Below are positions 12,801 through 27,800 of a stretch of DNA of 64,000 nt, in pieces. The number at the start of each line of letters is the position of its first letter. Positions within the stretch are counted from its first letter, which is position 1. Below the pieces are notes generated by a model. The model searched no databases, was not told the DNA's origin, and was given only the letters and a program-made list of their open reading frames with translations. The position numbers and the translations under genes were made by a program. The DNA comes from Metridium senile (taxonomy: Eukaryota > Cnidaria > Anthozoa > Actiniaria > Metridiidae). The DNA lies in the NCBI GenBank assembly GCA_949775045.1, contig OX459108.1, forward strand, positions 9,712,072 to 9,776,071, written 5' to 3'.

Positions 12801-15800
12801 AACGGAAAAGGCTGTTTTGGGATAGCTGTGTTACCGATATGGCCGCGTGAAACCTAAGAAAAGTGCAAAAAAAAAATAAAACGAAGGTGTCTTTTTGCAC
12901 TCGTCTTTTAGGTTTCGTGCAGCCTTAACGTTAACAGCTATCCCAAAACAGCTTTTTCCCGTTGCCCCAAACGCTTGCTACATTAAAGCGAGATGAACGT
13001 TGAGCTTGAAATGGTAGAAACACGTGAATGATTTTCCCACAAGATGTTAAAAGGTGCCTATGATTGCAAGGTCAACGTTCGTCTCGCTTCGATGCAAAGG
13101 CCGGGCTACCTTTCAAGATGGCGCAGGGAACCGTGAAGGGGACTATTGCATGGGTCGAAGCGTATACATAGCAACGCGCTAGGTCTATTAACATGTTTTT
13201 CATTGTAAATATGTTTGTGTGGGCTAATGTTTTTATAATGAAGTGTATAACCAGAAGTTTGACTATCACGTTATTGCTGAAGCGCTTCTAATAAAACAAC
13301 ACAGGCCGGACCTGAATTAACAAGGACAGTCGGTCCCACCTAAGCTTTTGAATTGATGTATTTATAGTTCATCCTCTACGGACCTAAGTGCCCTTATAAC
13401 TGTAATCTATGCAACAATGAAGATAAAATCTGATGATGGGTAGCGTAGGCTATCCGAAATATACAACCAATAACTTGATAGTCAAACTTCTGGTTATACC
13501 CTTCATTATGTTTTTGATTGTTTTCTTTCTAGGTTGAAACGTCCCAGAGCATGATTCGTATTGTTGGTCTATCAGCCACCTTACCAAACTACCAAGATGT
13601 TGCACGCTTCCTTAACGTCAGTCCATACGAGGGTCTGTTTGTATTTGATTCGAGGTTTCGTCCCGTGCCCCTGGAGCAGACCTTTATCGGTGTTAAAGGT
13701 AGCGGGGTATTTCAAATAGCGAACGAGATGGATAAGATATGTTATGATAAAGTCGTGGACAATGTGGACAAGGGATATCAGGTATATGACGGGACACATC
13801 ATTAGCATCATCATTATTGTCGTTATTGTTATTTAGTATTTTTTTACAAGTGAATATAATAAATCCGGCGCGCTCATTGGTCGAGATTTTCGTCATATTT
13901 TGTTATATTAACCGGTAGGTTAATATAACTTTTGTAGCTTTTTTGTTTTTCAAAATGGCGACTAGTCGTTTCGCAGAAGTCACGGACGAAGAAATCGTTG
14001 AAATGAAAGAAAATGCTATCCCCAAAAATACACAATACGCGACAAAGTTAAAAAAAGTTAAATAATACGCGACAAACTAGAAAAACTAGAACATTTTGTG
14101 AATGAATTTTGACTTGAAGAGCGCGCGCTACTGACGCCATCACACGATTCTTCAGTTTGATTGAGAAAGCCAGATTAAAAAAAATGTTCTTGAACTTTTC
14201 TTAATTCCTCCGTCGTTCAAAAATATATAGTAGTTTTAACACTAAAATTATGCTATTTTCAGCCGTTAAAAAAAAGTATTGAGGGAAAAAATTTCTGTTT
14301 TTTTCAATTTCTGTTCTTCAAGAAAAAGTTTGATATAAAGAATATATAAATATTTTTATATATTTTTATATATAAATATTTTTATATATTTTTATATATA
14401 AATATTTTATTCGAAGACTCGCGGCTTCGGTAAATATTCCACGATAATCACTTCGCCTTCGTTAAATAATTGTTAAATATTAAAATTATTAGCATCATCA
14501 TTATCTTTAGCATCATCATTAAATCATCATTAACATCATTACCATTATCATCATCATTATCATCATCATTAGCATCATTAACATCATCATCATCATTAAC
14601 AAAATCATTATCATTAACATCATTATTAGCATTATACAGAACATGTGATCACGATCATATTGTAATTTCATTGTATTCGTTATCACTGAATCCATCATTA
14701 TCATCGTTATTAATATCATAGGAGATTTATCTCCATCATGATGTCGATATCATTGTCATCATTACTCTAATTTTTATCATCACTGTCATCATCACAATAC
14801 AGTATTATCTTCAGTTAAAACACTCGTCACGGTTACGATTTCTTTTGTCAATTTCTCATGAGTTATTAATGAGTTTTTGAAAATGGGTGAAATATAGAAA
14901 ACCTCCACCCCAGCCCCACCCTCACGAGAAGGGAATCTCCGTGTTAACAAAGTGTTCATGTTGTTGCTAGGTAATGGTGTTTGTACATGCAAGAAATGCA
15001 ACAGTAAAGACTGCAATGAATCTACGTGAGATAGCTAATAATAATGGGGATTCAAAGTTGTTTAGAGCTGACCAGGACCCTGCCTTTGGACTTGCACAAA
15101 AACAGGTACAATAATTGATAAGTGCCTGTCTTAATTTTCTATTTCCTGTGTGTTTGTAAATCTATCTATCTTCATTCCGTTTTAACGTCTTTCCTTCCTT
15201 GATTCCTTCCCTCCTATCCTTTTCATTCCTTTTCCACTTTATTCCTTCCTTCCCTTCTTCATTCCTTACATTCTACACCTATTTCAAAAATTGTAGTCGC
15301 AATCAAAGCTACAGTCCTCACTATGAAGCCTGCAAAGGATGTTGGTATTTCTACTCTTGTTATCGATTTATTCATAATATATTTTATTGTACGTGTTTGT
15401 GGTATATGAACAAGTTTTGCAGTGATAGATGATGAAACAAATATTTATTTCAAAAGCGCGTAATAAATCACACAATTGTTCATATTACCGACATCCTTTG
15501 CAGGCTTCAGAGTGCAGACCGTAGCTTCGCCTGCGACAACGATTATTGAAATAGGTGTATATGGATTAGTCCCCTTCACAGTAGCCGGGCCTTTGTATAG
15601 AAGCGAGACGAACGTTGAGCTTGCAATGATAGAGACATGGGAATAATTGTCCCACGAGTTGTTAAAATGTCTCTACCATTGCAAGCTCAACGTTCGTCTC
15701 GCTACAATACAAAAGGCCCGGCTACCTTTCAAGATGGCGCAGGGAACTGTGAAGGGGACTTTTGTTCTATAACGATAACAATGATAGAGACACATGAATA

Positions 15801-18800
15801 ATTGCCCCGCAAGGTATTACAAAATCTCTATCATTGCAAGCTCAACTTTGGTCTCGCTTCAATACAAAGACCCGGCTACCTTTCAAGATGGCGCAGGGAA
15901 CTGTGAAGTGGACTATCGTTCTATAACGAATAAATTTCATAATTTCATTGTAGGTTATGAGATCAAGAAACAAGCAGTTACGTGAACTATTCACCGATGG
16001 TTTCAGTATCCACCATGCAGGAATGCTTAGACAGGACCGTACTATGGTAGAACAGCTTTTCTCTAAAGGTCTTATAAAGGTTCTCGTTTGTACAGCTACC
16101 CTTGCCTGGGGTGTCAACTTGCCCGCGCATGCTGTCGTCATTAAGGTATCATCATTTGATCACTGTGTAATTATGCAATATTCTGTGTCTGACCTACTAA
16201 AATCTTCATCAGTTGATATAATTTTCCGCGGGAATATTTAAATAACTCCACGAGAGGTTACGCTAGTCTCAGTATTTTTATCTATAGCATTGTAAATGTC
16301 TTCGCGTTGTCGTCGTCGTAGAATACCACGATTCTAAAAATAACTTGTTGTGGTAGTTTCTTTCGCTAGTCATACTAGCATAATGTTAGCACTCTGTAAC
16401 ATATTCAAGTAGGGGTAGTTGGCGTGCGCCTAAAGATGTGATATGTGTGATATTCGTGATATTATTTCTGTTGTGATTAGACAAAGTTTTTTTTGTGGCG
16501 ATATATGGATCATATTGATTGTGTTGATGATGACAACGATGATGATGATAATGATGACAACGATGAAGATGGTGGTGATGATGATGATGATGATGATGAC
16601 AACGATATTGATGATGATGATGATGGTGATGATAAAGGTGATGATAGTGATGATGTTGAAGATGGTAAAAATGAAGGAGAAAATGTTTGTGATGATGATG
16701 GTGGTAATGATGATGGCAATAATAATGATGATAATGAAGGTGATGATGAGAATGAGAATAATGATGGTAAAAATGGAGATGATGTTTGTGATGATGATGG
16801 TGGCGATGAAGATGTTGAACATTATGAAGATGATGTTTGTGATGATGATTATAGTAATAATGGCTATGACAGTTACAGTGATACTTTATTCTACTATACA
16901 CCTATGTCAAAAATCGTCGTCACAGCCGAAGCTACAGTCCACACTCTAAAGCCTGCAAAGGTTGTTGGTAAAATGAACATAATTTGTGAATTATTATATG
17001 TTGTATTAACGAGATGTTTGATTTATCATCTAACACTGTAACAACTTTTAATAGGTTGTCATATAAGACAACACAAATAAAAGTGAATAAATCTATAAAA
17101 AGAGAAGAAATACATGTACCAACATCCTTTGCAAGCTTCAGAGTGTGAACTGTAGCTTTGACAACGATTTTTGAAATAGGTATAGGTCATTTAAGAAATA
17201 GAAGACGATTTTCCGTGTTATATAGCCTGATCTAAACACGCGTGATGTTGGGAGAACACGAGAGAGCGTAGGATCAGATCAGGCTATATAACACGGAAAA
17301 TCGTCTTCTATTGCTTTTATAAAATATTTTTGAGGCTAAATCGGCATTTTAATTCCTGATAAGAATAGCAATTCTCAATACGCGCGCCATCAATACCAAT
17401 TGACCAATCAGAGTGCGCGTACTATCTAAATTATTTTATAATATCTCTTATAATTCTTAGGGTACCCAAGTATATAACGCCAAGAAAGGTGCCTTTGTAG
17501 ATATTGGTATTCTCGATGTTCTACAGATCTTTGGTCGAGCTGGCCGTCCTCAGTTTGATAAGTTTGGTTCAGGGACAATTATCACTAGCCATGATAAACT
17601 TACCCACTATTTATCACTGCTGACCAGACAGACACCCATTGAGAGCTGTCTGACAGCTAGTCTAGCTGACAGCATGAACGCTGAGGTTGGTGAAGACAGA
17701 CTGCAATGTTTCTGAGAATTGTGAACGCTATCATTTTGTTTTTATTGTTTTAAATAAAATAACATGGTTATCATCATCATTATTATCATTATCATCATCG
17801 TCATACTCACAGTTGTCATCATCATCATCATCGTCACAGTTGTCATCATTATCATCACCATCATCATTGTCATCACCACAGTTGTCATCATCATCATCAT
17901 CATCACAGTTTTCATCATCATCATCATCATCATTATCATCACCATCATCATCATCGTCATCACCACAGTTGTCATCATCATCGTTATCATCACAGTTGTC
18001 ATTATCATCATCATCGTTATCATCACAGTTGTCATTATCATCATCATCGTCATCATCACAGTTGTCATCACCATCATCATCGTTATCATCACAGTTGTCA
18101 TTATCATCATCATCGTTATCATCACAGTTGTCATTATCATCATCATCGTCATCACCACAGTTGTCATCATCATCATCGTCATCATCACAGTTGTCATCAT
18201 TATCTTCATCATCATCATCGTCATCACCACAGTTGTCATCATTATCTTCATCATCATCATCGTCATCACCACAGTTGTTATCATCATCGTTATCATCACA
18301 GTTGTCATTATCATCATCATCGTCATCACCACAGTTGTCATTATCATCATCATCGTCATCATCACAGTTGTCATTATCATCATCATCGTCATCACCACAG
18401 TTGTCATTATCATCATCATCGTCATCATCACAGTTGTCATTATCATCATCATCGTCATCACCACAGTTGTCATCATCATCATCATCGTCATCATCACAGT
18501 TGTCATTATCATCATCATCGTCATCATCACAGTTGTCATTATCATCATCATCGTCATCATCACAGTTGTCATCATTATCTTCATCATCATCATCGTCATC
18601 ACCACAGTTGTTATCATTATCTTCATCATCATCATCGTCATCATCACAGTTGTCATTATCATCATCATCGTCATCATCACAGTTGTCATCATTATCTTCA
18701 TCATCATCATCGTCATCATCACAGTTGTCATTATCATCATCATCGTCATCATCACAGTTGTCATCATTATCTTCATCATCATCATCGTCATCACCACAGT

Positions 18801-21800
18801 TGTTATCATCATCGTTATCATCACAGTTGTCATTATCATCATCATCGTCATCACCACAGTTGTCATTATCATCATCATCGTCATCATCACAGTTGTCATT
18901 ATCATCATCATCGTCATCACCACAGTTGTTATCATTATCTTCATCATCATCATCGTCATCATCACAGTTGTCATTATCATCATCATCGTCATCATCACAG
19001 TTGTCATCATTATCTTCATCATCATCATCGTCATCATCACAGTTGTCATCATTATCTTCATCATCATCATCGTCATCATCACAGTTGTCATCATTATCTT
19101 CATCATCATCATCGTCATCATCACAGTTGTCATTATCATCATCATCGTCATCATCACAGTTGTCATCATTATCTTCATCATCATCATCGTCATCACCACA
19201 GTTGTTATCATCATCGTTATCATCACAGTTGTCATTATCATCATCATCGTCATCACCACAGTTGTCATTATCATCATCATCGTCATCATCACAGTTGTCA
19301 TTATCATCATCATCGTCATCACCACAGTTGTCATCATCATCATCATCGTCATCATCACAGTTGTCATTATCATCATCATCGTCATCATCACAGTTGTCAT
19401 TATCATCATCATCGTCATCATCACAGTTGTCATTATCATCATCATCGTCATCATCACAGTTGTCATTATCATCATCATCGTCATCATCACAGTTGTCATT
19501 ATCATCATCATCGTCATCATCACAGTTGTCATTATCATCATCATCGTCATCACCACAGTTGTCATTATCATCATCATCGTCATCATCACAGTTGTTATCA
19601 TCATCGTCATCATCACAGTTGTCATCATTATCGTCATTACTATGTTCACTATCGTCATAATTATTATCATCACCGTCATCATCATCGTCATCATCACAGT
19701 TGTTATCATCATCGTTATCATCACAGTTGTCATTATCATCATCATCGTTATCATCACAGTTGTCATTATCATCATCATCGTTATCATCACAGTTGTCATT
19801 ATCATCATCATCGTTATCATCACAGTTGTCATTATCATCATCATCGTCATCACCACAGTTGTCATTATCATCATCATCGTTATCATCACAGTTGTCATTA
19901 TCATCATCATCGTTATCATCACAGTTGTCATTATCATCATCATCGTTATCATCACAGTTGTCATTATCATCATCATCGTTATCATCACAGTTGTCATTAT
20001 CATCATCATCGTTATCATCACAGTTGTCATTATCATCATCATCGTTATCATCACAGTTGTCATTATCATCATCATCGTTATCATCACAGTTGTCATTATC
20101 ATCATCATCGTCATCATCACAGTTGTCATCATTATCGTCATTACTATGTTCACTATCGTCATAATTATTATCATCACCGTCATCATCACCGTCATCATCA
20201 CCGTCATCATCACAGTTGTTATCATCATCGTTATCATCACAGTTGTCATCATCATCATCATCGTCATCATCACAGTTGTCATTATCATCATCATCGTTAT
20301 CATCACAGTTGTCATTATCATCATCATCGTTATCATCACAGTTGTCATTATCATCATCATCGTCATCATCACAGTTGTCATCATTATCGTCATTACTATG
20401 TTCACTATCGTCATAATTATTATCATCACCGTCATCATCACCGTCATCATCACCGTCATCATCGTCTTCACCACAGTTGTCATCATCATCATCGTCGTCA
20501 TCATCACAGTTGTCATTATCATCACAGTTGTCATCATCATCACAGTTGTCATCATCATCATCGTCGTCATCATCACAGTTGTCATCATCATCACAGTTGT
20601 CATCATCATCATTATCATCACCATCATCATCGTCATCATCACAGTTGTCATCATCATCGTCATCATCACAGTTGTCATCATCATCACAGTTGTCATCATC
20701 ATCACAGTTGTCATCATCATCACAGTTGTCATCATCATCATTATCATCACCATCATCATCGTCATCATCACAGTTGTCATCATCATCACAGTTGTCATCA
20801 TCATCGTCATCATCACAGTTGTCATCATTATCGTCATTACTATGTTCACTATCGTCATAATTATTATCATCACCGTCATCATCATCGTCATCATCGTCTT
20901 CACCACAGTTGTCATCACCGTCATCATCGTCGTCATCACCATCATCATCGTCATCATCACAGTTGTCATCACCATCATCATCGTCATCATCACAGTTGTC
21001 ATCACCATCATCATCGTCATCATCACAGTTGTCATCACCATCATCATCGTCATCATCACAGTTGTCATCACCATCATCATCGTCATCATCACAGTTGTCA
21101 TCACCATCATCATCGTTATCATCACAGTTGTCATCACCATCATCATCGTTATCATCACAGTTGTCATCATCATCATCATCGTTATCATCACAGTTGTCAT
21201 CACCATCATCATCGTTATCATCACAGTTGTCATCATCATCATCATCGTCATCATCACAGTTGCTGTCATCATCATCGTCATCATCACAGTTGCTGTCATC
21301 ACCGTCAACATCGTCATCATCGTCATCATCACAGTTGTCATCATCATCATCATCGTCATCATCACAGTTGCTGTCATCATCATCATCATCATCATCGTGT
21401 TCACCACAGCTGTCAACATCATTATTATCATCATCATCTTCGTCATCATCATCACAGTTGTCATCAGCACCCCTGGGTTTCCAAAATTTTTATCCCAATT
21501 ATCATTACCAAAATGTCCATCACCATATAGTTTATTTTGATATTTTTCTAGATTTCACTTGGTACAGTAACGACGATAGACGAGGCTGTGCAGTGGCTAA
21601 GCTATTCCTATCTGTACATTCGTATGTTGGTAAACCCTCTAGTATACGGGATATCCTACATCGACAAAGAGGTTAGTACTATCTACCCATTCTAATTACA
21701 GTGCGACTACTGAAACCTAGCTTACTCCTAGCTGGAAGAACTGCCGACGCTAAATAATATTATAAAATAACTATTTGAAATCACGTATTTTGATTGGTTA

Positions 21801-24800
21801 AGGCGCGTGCATCATGAGAGCACACAGCACGCGCGTTTGCATGTTGATCAATTTGTATTTTATAAAAAAAATAGAAAACTTGCTTTCTGTGCTGTATGCA
21901 GTTATAAAGCACTTGGGGATTGTCAGAACACTCAAGAAGTGTTGAGGAGCACTCCGCTTTGCGTCGTGCTTCTCTTAACACTTCTCTCGTGTTCTTACAA
22001 CCCCGCGTGCTTTATAACAGCACACAGCACGCGCGCGCGTTTTCTATTTCTTCAGTACTTTTCCTTTTCCGTTTGGACAATCGTTTTTAAATAAGTGGTT
22101 TTTTTTTTATTTGTCTGTGAGTAGAATGACCCACTTCTTGAGATGTACCGTCGTAAGCTGATCGTGGATTCGGCAAGAAAGTTGGACAAAGCAAAAATGA
22201 TTCGCTTTGATGAGGCACAAGGATTTTTATCCCCCACTGATACCGGGAGGATTGCAAGTAATTTCTACATCAAACACGATACCATTGAGGTAGGGAAATA
22301 TTACTCACATCTATATCCCAATTTACGATCAGCTAGTTTTATTATTATTGATAAATGTAGAATAGTCCCCTTCACAGTTCCCTGCGCCATCTTGAAAAGT
22401 ATAGACGGGCCTTTGCATCGAAGATAGACGAACGTTGAGCTTGTAATGATAGAGACCTTTTAACACCTTGCGGGACAATTATACACGTGTCTCTATCATT
22501 ACAAGCTTAACGTTCGTCTCGCTTTAATGCAAAGGCCCGGCTACCTTTCAAGATGGCGCAGGGAACTATGAAGGGGAGTCTTTAAAAGTTAGTGAGGAAA
22601 ACTGTTAGAATGGTAATGATGATGATGTTGATGGTTTAGTTTGGTTAAATGCTTTTCCTTCATACGAAGGCAGAGACACCACACTATCGTATGATTCCAA
22701 TTAACAGTGGGCCCTGTAGTATGCTGAGACCTGACTGTTGTGCTGGGAGACAATCCCCTGCTCTTTTCAAAAAGCACAACAGGATCTTTTACGTCCTCCT
22801 TATATAGGATTAGAGTGAAAGCAGACGGGACCTCCGACTTTATGTCCTTATGGTGATGATGATGATGATGATAATGATGATGGTGGTGGTGGTGGTGGTG
22901 GTGGTGGTGATGAAAATGATGATAATAATGGTAATGACGATGGTGATGAAGATGGTGATTATTATTATTATCGTGGTGATGACGATGGCATTGATAATAA
23001 TCATATTCTAGACTTGGATGACCTTGCTTATAATCGTTTTGTTTCAGGAGTTTAATGGACGTTTCAGAGCAGACCTGACCCTTGGTGAAATTCTTGAAAT
23101 GTTATCACATGCTACAGAGTTTGAACAAATTAAGGTACATTATGCAACTTGGGCAGTTATTCGTGATGTAATAATAGAATGAGCCAAAAACAAATAAGTG
23201 ATCTTCATTTGCATCAACCTGCAAATTGCTAATGACCGGGAGAGGTGGAGATTTAGTCTGCCGGGCCTACTACAGTATTGCAGCGTCCAACCCTTTTGGT
23301 GGAAATGTGACATAAAATGGAAATGATAATGATGATGAAACCTCAGATGCAACCCCAAAATCTCACATGAAAATCCGATACTCTAACTCTGCCAATCGGG
23401 GTCCGTTTACAGTAGAAGCCGTCTATCCCGGACCCTCAAACACCAGACATCCCTCTAAACCGGACAAATCTTTTTGTCCCAAATTTCCCCCATGGTTTTA
23501 AATGAACTAGGACCCCGCTAAACCGGACGTTTTTCTGGGTCCCAGCGCTGTCCGTTGTAGAGGGGTTTCACTCTACTTACATTTATTGTAAATCATTTTT
23601 TTTTTCTAGGTTCGCGAGGACGAGCTATCTGAGCTGGAGCAACATTTCCACGATGACTGTTACGAGATAGCTAAAGGTGGAGTGGAAAATACCTACGGCA
23701 AGGTTAATATTCTATTACAGACCTACATCAGCCGCAGCCACATCGAGTCTTTCTCGCTCGTATCGGACAGTGCCTATGTAGCTCAGGTAGGTTATTGGGA
23801 GACATATTCACTGTAGCTTATACACCTATTTCAATAATCGTTGTCGCGATTGTTTGTTCGTTCGTTCGTTCGTTCGTTCGTTCGTTCGTTCGTTCGCTTC
23901 TTTGTTTGTTTGTTTGTTTGTTCGTTCGTTCTTTCGTCCGTCCGTCCGTCCGTCCGTCCGTTCGTTCGTTCGTTCGTTCGTTCGTTCGTTCATTCGTTCG
24001 TTCGTTCGTTCGTTCGTTCGTTCGTTTGTTTGTTCGTTCGTTCGTTCGCTTCTTTGTTTGTTTGTATGATTTTATTTGCTTGTTTGTCTATTTGTCTGTC
24101 TTTTTATTCATTATGATAAAACATTGTTAAATCTTGTTAACATTGTATTTCTTTTACTGACAGAACGGTGCCCGTCTTATCCGTGGTCTATTTGAGATGG
24201 CGTTACGAGAGGGCTACCCATTGCTAGCCAATCGTCTGTTAACCCTATGTAAGGCCATTGACAAACGACTCTGGCCTGAAGACAACCCTCTTCGACAGTT
24301 CACTATACTGAAACCTGAAATACTGAACAAATTAGAAGGAAAGCGTGCTACGCTGTCTATTCTACGAGATATGAAACCGTCTGATATAGGTGAGTCTCTT
24401 TTAGTATGTAAAAGCGATTATCATAAAGCCTGCATGGTTGACACTAGCGACATAAGCATAAGCAACGTATGCAGACTCAGTGAATCACTTCTCGAATAGG
24501 AGTGAGAAAAGACATGTGCTGCTAATTGTAATAAGCATGCAAAGCCGAATTGAGTCTGCGTATGTTGCTTATGGTTAGAGTGAATACATTAAACCTTTGA
24601 AACAAAATTGAATAGTCAAGGTGTAATAGTCAAATAGACACAAAATAGAGTGACGTCATTTAACTCGTGAAATAGATATTAGACTAATACACCTTAGCAG
24701 TCTCTAATTCCATTCGCTCTAAAACAATGGAATTAAAGACTGCTAAGGTGTATTAGTCTAATATCTATTTCACGGGTTAAATGACTTCACTACGTACTCT

Positions 24801-27800
24801 ATGCTTGTGTTGCTAGTTAGAACCAGGGTTAAGAGATAATGGTCAATTGTGATTGTCCGGTGGTCTGTAGTCTTGACAAAGACTCTTCTCGTTGTCGTTA
24901 GCCTGCAAATCACGCCTTCTTTTGGTGTTGGGGAAAAATCGGGTTTGGGGTTCCTGTGTTGTCTTGATACCCGCTCGTCCAAGACAGGAAACCCAAAACC
25001 CGATTTTTCTCAGTTTTACAGTAAGTTTGGATAAATGTTGGCAGCAGTTTGACATCATTATTTATTCTTATTCGTGTCTAAATTACCCAAGCAATGCCTC
25101 CACCGTTCAGCAAAACCTTCGAGACACCCATCTAAGGTCACTGCTGAACGGCGTTTAGGTAATTTAGAATGGAATAAGAAGAAATTCGTGTTACCCACGG
25201 TCCCTTTCGTTCGTGCAATAGACAATCGCCGTTCGCCCCGTCAACCTTTATTGAATAAGGTGTATACGTGTTGCATTCTGTTCCAACAGGTCATCTTGTA
25301 CATCACGTGAACATGGGCCAAACAATCAAGGCATGTGTAAATCGATTTCCTAATATCGCCATAGCAGCAAGCATCCAGCCAATCACAAGGAGTGTTTTGC
25401 GCGTGCGCCTTGCCATTAAGGCCGAGTTCGAATGGAATGATAAACTTCACGGTAGTTCTGAGCCGTGGTGGATCTGGGTCGAGGATCCTGACAATCAGCG
25501 TATTTATCATTCAGAGTATTTCCTTCTCCACAAGAAACAGGTAAATATTTGTTGGTTTTTCATTAATTATGATTATAAGATAGTGCTAATCATGGTTAAG
25601 ATGTTGATGATGGTGATGATGATGATGGTGATGATCTTGGTCATGGCGGTAAAGACTGTGATGGTGATGATGACGGTGGTTATGATGGTGATGGTGATGG
25701 TTATGATGATGGCAATGATAATGGTAAATGATGATGATGATGATGAATAATTATAATAATGATGACATTAATGAGAATTACAATGAAAATGATAATAATG
25801 ATATCAATAATAATGACGATGACGATGATGATAATCATGATGGTAATGTTGATGATTCTTTCATACCAGGTCCTTTCAGAAGAAGAACAATTCCTAGTAT
25901 TCACAATCCCAATCAGCGAACCCCTCCCCCCTCAGTATTACATCCATGCCGTGTCAGACAGGTGGCTTGGGGCAGAGACAGTATGTGCTATATCCTTCCA
26001 GCATCTTATCCTCCCCGAAAGACATCCTCCTCATACAGAACTACTCGACCTGCAGCCGTTGTCAGTCAGTGCATTGAAGAACCATGAGTACGAGATGCTG
26101 TACAAGTTCTCTCATTTTAACCCAGTACAGACGCAGGTAAATACTCCAGTTTCTTACAAACGAATTAGGTTGTCTCTGACTAAATTTGATGATTTTTAAT
26201 TAGAAGTTGCGGCTAAATCTTTAGCTTTCATCAGTAGAATTTGTACAAGTTTTGTACTCCAGTTACTTGTTGTATAGTAGCGCTGTACTATTTGACAAAA
26301 GGCGCGTTTGTACAGGCTAAGCCTCGATTTGTTTTTAAAATATTCACAAATTCCAAGCCCGAAAAATTTTATCACTTAACAGAAGAAAACACATTTGAAT
26401 TGACTCTGAATTGAGGCTATCCCTGTACAAATGCGCCTTTTGTCAAATAGAGTGGTGAAGTGTGACGTCACGAAAAAATAGATTTTGGCTTTAACACTTT
26501 TTGGCTGCCAATTTCGATGGACAATCAAAAAAAACGTTCACACTCCAAATGTGACGAGAATCGGTCAAATAGCAGCTGAGATATAGCCACTTGAATATAT
26601 AATTTGCACATATAAATCACTGTAATTTACGCTCTGTTCCTTTTGTCATTGCCTATCAAAATTGAGAGCCAAAATATATGAAATAGTGAAAATAATTTTA
26701 TATGACGTCATCACTTCACCACTCTATAGTACTGCGATGCTAGATAATACGAAACTGGTCAATTCTGCCGCAAAACATCGCTACTGAATTTGCAGTAATA
26801 TTCTTAAAAAAAAAAGTGTTTCTTTACGTTCATAAACACAAGAAATTATTAAAAACACATGGCCTAAATCCAGATGGAAAGCACTTGAAAAACTGAAAAA
26901 TCCAAAGAGCTGTAGTCAAATTCTAAAGAATATATTACACGCTATCGAGACTGAGGTTGATCTCCACATTTGTTAATTGCTTCATCTATTTGTAGGTGTT
27001 CCATACCGTGTATAATACAGACCATAATGTTCTTCTTGGAGCTCCAACTGGGTCTGGGAAAACAGCAGTAGCAGAACTTGCTATATTCAGAGTCTTTGAC
27101 AAGTATCCAGGAGCGAAGGTTAGAGTGCGCATGATCAGTCTTTCATACATGTAAACTTTATATAAAAAAAAAGTAAAATAAATCACGCATTTTGATTGGC
27201 TGAGGCGCGTACTTTCTGAGAGCACACATCACGTGCGTTTGTATATTGATCAAATATGTCAATGAGTCTTTTATAAGAGTGAATGGTCTGACCCCAGGTG
27301 TAATCGATGTAGATGAGGTATGGTATACTTGCTTGCTATGCTGTGTGCAGTTATAAAGCACTTGTAGATTGTCAAAACACTCGAGAGCTACTCTCTGGGT
27401 GGCATGGGTGGCCTAGCCGTGAGAGCGCTGGCCTCTCACCTCTGTGGTCCAGATTCGAGTCCCGGCTCGGGCATGAATTATAAGTGAGTTGAGTTTGTTT
27501 GATGTGTTCTTCTCTCCTATGCCACGAGGGTTTTTCTCCGGGTTATCCGGTATTACTCCCTCCGCAAAAATGAACATGTGAGCAGAGTTGTGTGCTAAAA
27601 TATTCAACGTAGAGGTAGTGAGTCTGAGTCTCCCCAATTAGCCACTGGCTAAATACATTGAGACGTTAAAAAAGGGATTATTTATATATTTTATTTATTT
27701 ATTTGTGTTCTGCCAATCCCCTGTGCTTTACAGGAAACTGCACACGTCACGCGCGCGTGTTCTTTATTTTTCGCCTTTTTACTCGCTTATGCATTCTGTT

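Larger units (their letters stand above)
9574..26136 (+). other. ASCC3: ASCC3 first helicase cassette and Sec63-like domain, coding exons 8-21
   Basis: RecA1: exons 9574-9774 (Walker A), 10867-11007, 12452-12616 (DEVH), 13533-13781 (SAT). RecA2: 14971-15105, 15954-16145 ([15 protein letters not shown]), 17461-17685 (motif VI). Winged helix and Sec63-like part: 21552-21671, 22125-22289, 23048-23134, 23610-23786, 24164-24389, 25290-25540, 25870-26136. These encode residues 475-1341. Exon 19 ends in phase 1 and is completed by exon 20; all the other junctions are phase 0. The block is spread over 16.5 kb because intron 14 carries the giant minisatellite. Confidence 0.95.

Noticed and set aside
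16386..17041. Poly-His, poly-Asp and poly-Ile ORFs
   Set aside because: All arise from one GAT trinucleotide repeat read in different frames.
17742..21540. Open frames of 1,242 and 1,258 codons on both strands, and a 657-codon Ser/Leu frame
   Set aside because: They are produced by a minisatellite whose units are multiples of three; composition is purely repetitive, and the region lies inside a well-supported ASCC3 intron.
23795..24130. Arg/Ser/Phe/Val repeat ORFs
   Set aside because: Translations of the GTTC array.
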